64,000 nucleotides of DNA from Hypomesus transpacificus (lineage: Eukaryota; Chordata; Actinopteri; Osmeriformes; Osmeridae). Shown here one piece after another: positions 54,932 through 64,000 of the stretch (position 1 is its first letter; each line of letters opens with the position of its first letter). The position numbers and the translations under genes were made by a program. The stretch spans positions 10,362,975 to 10,426,974 of the forward strand of contig NC_061068.1 of the NCBI RefSeq assembly GCF_021917145.1, given 5' to 3'. The notes under the pieces were generated by a model, which was not told where the DNA came from, did not search any database, and saw only the letters and a list, made by a program, of their open reading frames with translations.

Positions 54932-57900
54932 GGTGGTGGGGGGTCTATCTCTAACATGACAAAAATGTCTTAAAAATGGTGGAAACACATTTTGTTGACC
55001 TGTTGCCCTAACAGTAAGAGCCCCTTAAGTAAGAAGAAACTAAGCTTCAACTCAGGAGAACAATATTCCACCTCCAGTTTGTGTCAAACCCCCATAAACA
55101 CAGACACATATAGAGAGAGAGTGAGAGAGAACAAGAGAAAGACAAAGTGTGTGCGTGCGTGCGCATGTCTGGCTGTCCTCAGCGAGACAGCTATTAGATT
55201 ACATTTCTTGAGGGAAAACAACATTCCTGTTAAAACAATAGCTAGGGACTACAGCTGTTTACATCCAAGTTCACCCCTGTGGCAACAGACATCATGTCAG
55301 GTTATCATTTATAGATTTGAAGGTGCTAATGAGTGTGTGCACAGGAAGGTCTGTGAAATATGTGAACGATATGAAACTTCTGCAAACCTGTATGAAGACA
55401 TAATATCATGGTTAATTATAATTTGATCGTTAATGGGAAAGATCCTTCAACATTTCTGTCAGTCAAAGTTAATGGATGAGAAATGATTAGTTATTCATTT
55501 TGATGATATCCCTGCCAATGCCACCCTTTGTTCCACACTCTTTTACTTTCAGTTGTCTGCAAGTGTGCAGATAACACCTGCCCTGTCCAGGTTTCTAATG
55601 AGTGGCCATAAATCTGGCTGTCGGTTATCGTGTCGGCGTGATAGATCCCTTCTGTCCCTGATGAACGCCCAATCATTACCACCTTTGATAAGCTCCTGAG
55701 GGTGTGGGCAAAGCTCCATCAGAGGATATAGCATGGCAGGACAAATAATGGTGGGCCAGTGTCTCACTGGTGAAACCCTGAGGCAGTGTTTCCCAAAAGG
55801 GCAGTCAGAGAGACAAATGGGAAGAAAAAGCCAGGGCCTCTAGATGGTGGAAGAGGACCTTTGGATGGAAGATAAGATGGTGTCTGTTACAGGAGAATGC
55901 AGGTCAATGTGTGTAGATGTATCTCCTAGGCATTACTTAAAGCCCATGATATCTTACACAGATCATACACATATCACCCAATCATCTACCTGTGCTGCAC
56001 ACCACAGCAATGTGGGCGAGAAAGTTGCATCATCCCTTAACAGGAAACCACTGTGAAATCACTGTGAAACCACTGTGTCTACATCACCATGGTATTTCAT
56101 CACCTTATAATACAGTAATTGTTTAAAACAGCTTCAGGCTGCTTAAAGGCCAAACACTGGTTTGGAGATACACGCTAGAGCCAACACGTACACACAGCAC
56201 AATGACGGCATGTACACAAGCTCCCTGTTACAGCTTTCATTTAACCACAACAGTAGTCTTTGTGTTGGGATGGTCCTGGCAGAGTCAAACTGGACCGGAG
56301 AGCTGGCATGGTTTGGAGACTGGATGATGGACAAGGTTTCTGGGCGTTTTCTTGACCCAGGAGTGGGACCGGGGCGTATTCGTGGAAGTCAAAGCTAATT
56401 AAAAGTGAAGGAGGTATGCAGGTTAGCTGTGCCTGCCCCGGGGCTATTCAGCTGCACTCCCCTGACGCCAAACACAATCCTTGCCCGCTTACAGACAGGT
56501 TTTGTGTGTCTTTAGTCTGAGTCAGAGGGCTCTGAGTCCTTGCGCTGATACCGCCAGGCAGACCACCCTTACCCCCCCATCCCCCCCCATCTTTGTCATC
56601 ATAAATCTGCGTCAGAACAACAAAGAGAGGGGAAAAAAAGAGAAAGAACGAAACTACATGAAAGAGAGATAAGTAACTACAGACAAAGTAAAGGTCTGGT
56701 GTGGATGAGAAACTAAAAAAGTCTCCAGAATCTCCTTCTACTAACCTATATCCAGCTCACCAACCCCTTTGGTTCTACAGTAACCTGTGACACATATCAA
56801 CCACAACATAACTTAACCTTTGGCAGTCAATTTTACAGTATTAGTCAGGCTTTACCTCCCTGTCTCTTACATGACGACAGTACAGTTGAATTACTGCACA
56901 ACCAAGGTTAAATAGAACTCTGCCAGTGTACGTGACTCCAGACATATCTGTATCGTCTTGAAGAAAATAGCAAAGAGAAAATAATTGAGGTGTCTGTTTC
57001 TTCACGATGAAGAAAGTGGTTGTATATATGTGTAGTAAGGCCATGTGTAATAATGCTTTGTGTACTAATTTACCACTACACTCAATCTGAGAAAGCCCCC
57101 CCCTCGGTCTGCAAGCTTTGCTCCATTGCCCTTAGTTTAACAGTAAGTTAAGGGGTTAAGTGAATTTTAGCCCCTATCTGAGAACCATCTGGTGTGTCTT
57201 GTTTCATAGCACTAGTGCAGTGCCTGTGATGCAGCTAGTGATTAAGATATCAGTTAGTTATATTTATTTCTCGCGAAATCCATAGTGGCTGTTGTGAATG
57301 TTTATAGATCATTTTGACATCCAATTGAATTATTCAGATAAACAAATGTTCAACTACTTTAAATAACTAGATTTAACAAAGCCTCAAGGATGTAAATTCA
57401 TATTAAGATGTTTTTGTCAAAATATTCAAGTTAGTTGTCATCCGATGAGTTATGCATCCATCTTGGCCTAATGTTGCAAAGACACTAGGCAAATGTGAAT
57501 GCTAACCTGCATATTGAAAAGTGGATGTGACAAGTTATCAAATATTGTTGAACAAAACATTTCGAATTCAAGCCAAGCTGTCTCTGAAATATGTGAAGTA
57601 AAGACATCAGTCTTTCACCTATAGACTGTATGGTCATCTACAGGTGTGCTTGTTCCAGGTGTTGTGCTATCTACATTTTCCACAATTAGTTGTGCCTAAA
57701 GCAATACACCACCAAGTCTCTAGGCAGCAGTTACCAACACAGACATAAACACTGGAACACAGAGAAACACGTACATTCATCCAAAAATGAACGCATAAAG
57801 CACCCCCCCACACACACACACACATCCATGACAGCTTCCTATGCATGGTCAATAACGAGATAAAATATCGTCTTTCTGCTCGGAAATCTGCTCAGAAGTG

Positions 57901-60759
57901 AAAGGGCCTCACAGAAAGAAAATGGTTACAACAAATGTTAAGTCTTAAACTGCCTTACAGTTCCCGTGACTGTGACATCATGCAGACGGCCCCACTCATC
58001 CTCATGGCTGTCCACCATCATCAGTCCATCCTCCTCCTCTGTCCCCCACTCAGCCTGCAGGTCCAGCTGTACCTCCTCTCCCAGTGAGTGCATTCCCACA
58101 GCAGGGTAGAGACCCTCCGGAGAACCAGGGATTACCACTGTGCCAACCTGGATACAAACACGTAGAAAAACGGTGTATTATTCAAATGGACCAACATATG
58201 TTTATGGCCTGCACTGTTCATACAACTCTATTTAGGTTAGGAGGGGTAAATGTGGATTTATACTTCTTTGCCGTTTTTGGTGAAGAATACAGTTGTCTGG
58301 TCATTCTCAAAAGAATCCAGATAAATCCCACAGCCGATACGATCACCACGATTACATTTGGGCCCAAACTGCTGTCCAACAGTGTTGCCATTGTACATCC
58401 TGTGATATGGTGGAGAGGTAAAGTTGAGCTCCCAGTCACACACTATTGGGAAGCTCATTGGGTCCAATAACATAACTGGTCATACACATCCCTGTCAAAA
58501 TAAACTTACTCTAGTAATAAAAGCAAACTAGAACAAGAACATAGCAAGAACATAGCAAGTAACAGTAACATACACTCATCTAGTACATTTTGATAGTGTT
58601 TTTTGTGCACAGGGACATGACACCTACTTGCCATCATCAGCATGGTAGGCCACAGAGTGTGGGAGCCATCCTGGCTGATGGTCCAGCTTGTAGCCCTGAG
58701 GCACCATACCAACAGCTATCATCCCCCTCACTCCTGTGTCAATGATGGTCACCTGAAACATCACAAACCACCCGACTTTAAAAACGTTGTTAGGGGGAAG
58801 AGTTACCCTTCCTATATCCTGATCAGGGTAACAGACACCTATGATTGACGTACATGTGCCTGCACCAATTGCAAATCATTATGACATCATCCCTGAGGAG
58901 CTTTAATCCTGGGTGGAGAGATTAGAACCTGACAGATGCTGAATCTGAATAAGGATCAGCTATATTCGCCAAGTAAGTTTACACAAACAAGGACTTTCAT
59001 GTGGCAAGAAGGTACATGTGATAAACATACAAGAAACGTATATGTAAAAAGTAGAACTTTTACCACAGTCTAAATCATTATAAAACAATACTTCACACAA
59101 TGTAAAATATAAAATAAGAACAAGGAGAGGTAGAAGGAGAAATCATTAAGTCCTACCAATGAACATAGTCCCTCGACTGTGTGAGAAAACACATTCCAGT
59201 ACCTATGTTGTTTTATATTATCATGAGCCCCAAAAATAAAATTTGGGACTTAGGTTGTGTAATGTGAACAAATGTGATGTATTACTTATTTTAAAAGTGT
59301 AATTCCTGAGAAGTACAGTACGTTTATTTCCTTTTAGTTAGGGAGGGGCAGATTTAGTTAGGGGGTCAGATGGCTGAGCGGTTAGGGAATTGGGCTACCA
59401 ATCAGAAGTTTGCCGGTTCCATTCCCGGCCGTGCAAAATGACGTTGTGTCCCTGGGCAAGGCATTTCACCCTAAGTCGCTCTGGATAAGAGCGTCTGCTA
59501 AATGACTAAATGTAAAGAACGCGGACGCATGTAAACAGAGATTCATAATGTCTGAGCAGCCCTATTAATCCTCCAACACCATAGGCAGGCACAGGAATCC
59601 TTCTCTATACCTCTTGACCCATTCACTGCCTTGGCACACCCTCAAGCAGTCAACATAACACAACAGACCTCTCCCTATCCCACCATGTACAGCCAAACCC
59701 TCCTTTCCTGAGCTTTCCTAAAACCCAGAACCTCTTTTATGAGCCTGCTGTCTTTATGATTTAGTCTGGAGGGAATTATATTAAAACAGCTACTGATGAA
59801 TAACTGGGGAGTTATGTTACACACCACATACTTTGCAACTGGAAAAATATCATGTTTGATCCATTTGTCAGATCATTTGTTAAAATGTAATTGGGGTCCA
59901 AAAACAACATGGTCTGGGCTGGTCTGCAAACTATTTTTACTTTCATGTGTCAACTAAATTTAGCAGCTGTGTAGCATTTTGAGCGCAGACTGTTGTTAAT
60001 CAAGAGGGTGTGGCTCATGATGGAATCTTATGATGCTCTTGAAAAACGCTCTTTAACTGTCAGGAATTATACAATGGCAAGGGATCAACAGTGAGGACAC
60101 AAGAGAGGGCCTTTGTAAGTCACTGTAACTTAAGTTTTATGTTTGGGAACATGCAAAAGTACTGATTTTACTATTGCAATGTGTTAAACACAAAATAAAT
60201 CATTTAAATTCAAATAAACCACAAAAACTGAATTTCCAAAACTGGAATTGGGGACCTCCACAGTCATGCATAATTCAATCCTAACCCTACCTCGAAATAG
60301 CTGTGTCCTTTCGATAGTGGTCGAGGAGCAACATAACAATCAACTTCATCAGAGTTGCCTTGGTAACTGTAAGTGAAAGGTTTTTCAGTTAGAGTAAATT
60401 AAACTGAATTCCAAGTTTTTTCCAAGTTTTTTCTGTGTAAAATATGCATGGCATTGTTACTAAATCATGATAAGCGGAAGATAGACGGTAGAATGTATTC
60501 TTGTTCCATCCTCCAGTTCTCGTACTAGGCCTTCAACATCAGTAGCTAAGTCTAGTGTTAACTTTGCCACAGAGAGTAACAACTACTTTCCTCAGCCTCG
60601 ATAACCAGTGACCACGTGAGTTTTTCCGCACCTGAGTATGTCTCCCTCCCTCAGCATCCTTTTGAACCGCTCACGGTACCGGACCGCCCGCACCTCGCGA
60701 ATCTCTCGGATCCTCCTTCTCCAGTTCAGGAAGCGATAGTGCAGGTTGATATCTTCCAT
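49733..60759 (-). CDS. spryd3: SPRY domain-containing protein 3
   Basis: Ten exons, phases consistent, right to left: 60632-60759 (ATG at 60759), 60291-60366, 58628-58752, 58264-58399, 57959-58147, 53571-53720, 51203-51260, 50586-50705, 50335-50468, 49733-49867 (TGA). Total 1251 nt, 416 aa (human about 442). The N-terminus MEDINLHYRFLNWRRRIREI matches human SPRYD3 without its extra leading residues. SPRY domain 1 (about residues 50-190) contains HQPGWLPHSVAYHADDGK and NRGDRIGCGI-type motifs. SPRY domain 2 (about 240-410) contains YPKNRHPGWSRGSIAYHAD, GDVMGCGIMFPRDYILDSG and FFTRNGKVVGR. An acidic insert (NDEDQEEDGEELEPELEG) splits the second SPRY, as in mammals. The molecular function is poorly known; SPRY folds are protein-interaction modules. 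Strong orthology call. Confidence 0.95.
51261..53570 (-). other. spryd3 intron 6, with homopolymer C tract
   Basis: Contains C18 at 52474-52491 followed by a (CA)n-like run to about 52530. On the opposite strand it holds a small open frame with a transmembrane-like segment (51841-51933, see findings). Otherwise nothing recognised. Confidence 0.5.
53721..57958 (-). other. spryd3 intron 5 (4.2 kb)
   Basis: No exon recognised. It contains a G36 homopolymer on the plus strand, short GA- and GT-rich repeats near 55110-55165 and a C-rich/(CA)n tract near 57805-57826. The 144-codon frame at 54992-55426 runs through simple sequence and is not credible. Confidence 0.5.
54895..54930 (+). repeat. G36 homopolymer
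   Basis: 36 consecutive G on the plus strand, followed by TGGTGGTGGGGGG. Strong G-quadruplex potential and a likely site of assembly length error. On the spryd3 sense strand it is a C tract. Confidence 0.85.
58753..60290 (-). other. spryd3 intron 2, contains a SINE
   Basis: About 1.5 kb between coding exons 2 and 3. Apart from the SINE at 59362-59516, no feature recognised. Confidence 0.5.
59362..59516 (+). mobile_element. tRNA-derived SINE
   Basis: GGTCAGATGGCTGAGCGGTT head, GCCGGTTCCATTCCCGGCC B-box region, GTGTCCCTGGGCAAGGCATT body and the tail TCGCTCTGGATAAGAGCGTC then TAAATGACTAAATGTAAA. The middle segment is shorter than in the 13650 copy. Confidence 0.8.
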
Positions 60760-62365
60760 TGCTTAGCTACCTAGCGAACATACAGGCAAGACACACATGA
60801 AGTTCACATTCAGCAACATAAAGCACATGATAAAAGTCAGTTGTCAATTGTGGTTGGTAACCCGTAATTAGCTACCAAACTAATTATCACTGGCACGAGA
60901 CTTCTCACTGTAGTAAGACTAGCTAAGCCAGCTAACGTTAGTGGCAGTGTACATTCAGTTCGCACACAGCTAGCATTTAGCTAGCTACAGTAGCTAACTC
61001 AATTCAAGATAGCTCCGTGAAGAATATTTAATGAGTTACGTTGACAACGACTACTAAACACATATTTTCCAAATATTACCCACCGTAGCCTTAGACAGTT
61101 ATCTAAACCTCTCAGCAGCCACATTGTTTACAAATATACAGTAATTCAACCTCAGTAAACAAAAAATCCACAAATAAGGAATGGCGCTTGCTAATGACAT
61201 CATGTTACAACAACGCTTGGACCAATCAGTGCGTACAAGGGCCGACTTTTTTGTATCCGGCTTGTTTGGCCAGATTGTTTGGGGATTTGTCTCACCGACA
61301 CTGTAATGTAAATATGCAAACATCTAGTTCAATATATCATGTGAAGAAAGGAAAGGGAGAGCAGTGGAAGTTAAAATGAAAAAATAAAGCTCCCATAATG
61401 CTGGCACATTGATTGGAATATTTTAAACTGAGAACTGAACGCCTTTTAAAACCATGTATCTGGAGAGTAAGAAAGCCAACACATTTATTGTTGCCCAGGT
61501 GGTTATTGTTACAGCTTTGAACAGCAGTTATACTATAGTCTGTTTTAGTCTGTTTAGGAAGGTAGTCTTTCCTCACATTCTTCACCCTAGTCTAGTCCAT
61601 CAATGTGACAGACACATTAAAGGTTTCAATCAGTAGAGAGGTGCCACTCCACTTTTAGTACCACTTTTACCAAAGTCTCTGCCTGTCATTTTACATTATT
61701 ACACAATCATTTGTGTGCATTGTTCGTCATTCCTTGCTAAGTCATGGAAACTGCAAATGAAAACATTCAATTTGATAGGCCATTTAGAAATTAATGACTA
61801 ATTCCTCTGAGTGACTAAAACCTAGCCTTAAATTGCATTCCAATATGTCTGACTGTTGCTCTCACCCTTGCTAGGAGTCTTGTCACAAAGTACATCAATA
61901 GCCTGATGAATTGTTTCACTAACATTTCTCATAGGATCTGCCTCATATGATGAATGGGGAAGAGGGGGGTGGGGGGGGGGGGGGGGGGGGGGGGGGGGGG
62001 CTACATATCTTACAAGACACTGGTAACAAATAGGAGGTGTGTTTCAAAGACAAGGGAAAGAAGGGGTGTGCTCGACAATCTGGAAAGGAAAGAGGAGACC
62101 AATTTTCTCTCTTTTACCCTCCCACTCCTTCTCCCTCCAACTTCTGACTCTTTAAAAGAGGCGGTCGGTAGTGTCTGTCGGCTTTATAATCGCTTTGTCG
62201 TAGCTGGAGGGGATTCCTCAAAATTCTACATTGCCTCTCATTTACTGATAATAGTCAGCAAAAATCAATAGCCTGGAAGAAAGAAAAGAGAAAAATATCC
62301 CAAAAATAATTTAACTGAAACCTCGAGGAAACCACCATTGTTTGATAGTTTAACTTTAAGCAAAA
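60760..62365. other. Divergent intergenic/promoter region between spryd3 and igfbp6
   Basis: 1.6 kb between the two start codons. TAGCTAGC-type sequence lies near 60970-61005. A G30 homopolymer sits 366 bp upstream of the igfbp6 ATG. Core promoter elements could not be assigned with confidence. Confidence 0.45.
61971..62000 (+). repeat. G30 homopolymer upstream of igfbp6
   Basis: 30 consecutive G after GGGGAAGAGGGGGGT. Potential G-quadruplex; its length in the assembly may be unreliable. Confidence 0.85.
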
Positions 62366-63497
62366 ATGCTGCTATACCTTGACATCCTGGCCTTGGTCTT
62401 CCTTCAGCTTGTTCTCTCCAGCTCGTGGACCCTGGCCTCTCGTCTGCCTCCACTTCAAGAATGTCTTTCCTGTGAAGGCTCACGGGGAATTAGGGCTCCC
62501 TCGCACCACGAATCCGTAAAGATCAGCACCACCACCTTGGCCCTGGGAGAACCATGTGGGGTCTATACATTGAGCTGTGCCCAAGGACTTCGCTGCAGTC
62601 CTCCACAGGGGGACATCAGCCCCCTCCAGGCCCTGCTTCAAGGGAGGGGGGTCTGTTGTGTCGCAAAGCCCAGGGCAACAGAGAAGCCCAAGACCACAGG
62701 TAAGACAATCCTGAAAGCAAGTGGGATGAAACAACTTTTTGTTGTAAAGGTGATGCACAATTATTTATCGCTAACCATATCCACGTGAATACTAAGCAGT
62801 TTATTACCTCCCCTTACCCCCAGAAACAGCAGACTCAATACCAAGAGAAGTTCTGGAGAAGGTATAAATCATTACGCAACACATTGGTTAATTGAACAAG
62901 AACTGTGTTCACTTCAGAAACTTAAAAAACTAACTTCTGTTAGAAAATAAAAAAAATAAAAAATTAATTCTTTCTCTTTTTCTCTCTCTGTACTTCTTTC
63001 TCTAGGCTCCATGCCGTAGGTTACTTGTCTCTATCCTTAAAGGCCTTGAACCTCAAGTCTTCCTGTCAGACCGTGGTATTTATATGCCTAACTGTGATAG
63101 GAATGGTTTCTTCAGAAAGAAGCAGGTGGGTTTGTCAAACATGCATTTAGTGTCTTGAAATAGAATGACATGTCCCTGTTGAATTTGTTTGTGGTAATGC
63201 ACCTTTTTCTTATTGCTCAGATGTCTGTAAAACAATGCCTTTAATGTTAGTACATTGAAATATATGATGCAAAATGTGTGAGCATGTGCTGTATGTGTGT
63301 GGGGGGTTTTGATAGTTGCTACATGCCTGGCCTAATTGTAAAATGGAAATCCTTCTGCAACATGTGTGTCTCCTTTTCTGCAGTGCCAGTCATCTAAAGG
63401 TATGCAGCGTGGTAACTGCTGGTGTGTGGATGACCATGGTCTCCCCATGCTATCTCGCACAAGACAGGATGGCACCCTGCACTGTGACAAAGTATGA
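62366..63497 (+). CDS. igfbp6: Insulin-like growth factor-binding protein 6
   Basis: Secreted protein that binds IGFs (mammalian IGFBP6 prefers IGF-II) and limits receptor access. Four exons: 62366-62699, 62824-62861, 63006-63125, 63384-63497 (TGA). Total 606 nt, 201 aa. The start [20 protein letters not shown] begins a hydrophobic signal peptide of about 24 residues. The N-domain has [23 protein letters not shown] and [12 protein letters not shown]. The thyroglobulin type-1 C-domain spans exons 3-4 (about residues 127-198) with [29 protein letters not shown] and TLHC. The GCGCC motif typical of most IGFBP N-domains is absent, in line with what is known of IGFBP6. The four-exon layout fits the family. 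Synteny with spryd3 supports igfbp6; the teleost paralogue (a or b) is undetermined. Confidence 0.93.
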
Positions 63498-64000
63498 GAT
63501 GAAACTGCCAGCATCATCCTTGTAAGGATTATGTGGCACCTTATAAGGATACAGAAAAATATTCAAGATGAGGAAGTGCTGGACACTACTTGACCAATAC
63601 AAGACAGGATCCAGTTATTTCATTGTATCTAATTGTCTGATTTCTCTCTCAAACGTTCAACCTTTTACTGTTAATAAAGTATTATTGCGCCCTCTAGTGA
63701 TGAAAATCTAAACATTAAAACCTAAAAGAGTGGAGAGCCAAGCTGCACCTTTATACTTAATTCAAAATGAGTTCAAATGTATTTGATATGCATTATTAAT
63801 AATTAGGCAACTGCATATTATTAATGACTGGAATCCTGCAACATTTTCACTGAAATGCCAACACTATCTTTCATACAGTATGTTTTTATTTTTTAAAGTA
63901 TTGAATATTGTACAATGTATTCTAAACCTGATTCATTATGTGCCTTATTTAATTTACAAGTATGCTTTTTTTAATTTTATTTTTTTATTCATATTTGTAT
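63498..64000 (+). other. igfbp6: igfbp6 3' UTR and downstream sequence
   Basis: AATAAA at 63673-63678, about 180 bp after the stop, is the likely polyadenylation signal. The remainder to the window end is AT-rich with no gene seen. Confidence 0.5.

Noticed and set aside
54992..55426. 144-codon open frame in spryd3 intron 5
   Set aside because: Runs through GA/GT simple repeats and has no recognisable domain.

Overview
The window is vertebrate, almost certainly teleost, nuclear DNA. Genes are split into many short exons with GT/AG introns. Intergenic DNA is AT-rich and full of tRNA-derived SINEs, Tc1/mariner- and hAT-type MITEs, LINE fragments and microsatellites. The gene content (znf740, lima1, spryd3, igfbp6) matches parts of human 12q13. 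I cannot name the species from sequence alone.

Layout. Positions 1-9936 (minus strand) hold a znf740-like gene whose 3' end lies beyond the left edge. Four N-terminal coding exons (9936 down to 7819) encode the conserved N-terminus and zinc finger 1. They are followed by 13 tandem copies of one 84-bp, phase 1-1 exon, each encoding a complete copy of finger 2. Mammalian ZNF740 has three fingers; this locus could encode at least 14. Positions 9937-22535 are repeat-rich intergenic DNA: SINEs, a Tc1-type MITE, a MITE with G-rich termini, a decayed RecQ-type helicase fragment, a LINE reverse transcriptase fragment and a hAT-type element with a perfect 8-bp target duplication. Positions 22536-24999 (plus) hold a seven-exon, 168-residue TNF-receptor-superfamily-like membrane protein with almost no cytoplasmic tail. 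Positions 26550-32490 are a nest of transposons: a LINE split by other DNA, which is itself split by a 4.32-kb DNA transposon with striking terminal repeat arrays. Positions 38647-48182 (plus) are lima1 (EPLIN, 758 aa). Positions 60759-49733 (minus) are spryd3 (416 aa), convergent with lima1. Positions 62366-63497 (plus) are igfbp6 (201 aa), divergent from spryd3.

The genes are not a functional operon. LIMA1 bundles actin, IGFBP6 is a secreted IGF-binding protein, ZNF740 is a DNA-binding protein, SPRYD3 is a poorly characterised two-SPRY-domain protein and the TNFRSF-like protein is a putative receptor or decoy. The standout feature is the one-finger-per-exon znf740 array. Second is the 4.3-kb transposon, whose left end carries nine 59-60-bp repeats around the palindrome GGCAACGTTGCC and whose right end carries nine 46-bp repeats with the same half-sites spread apart.

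All exon boundaries were set by hand from splice dinucleotides, reading phase and remembered protein family sequence; none has been checked against transcripts.
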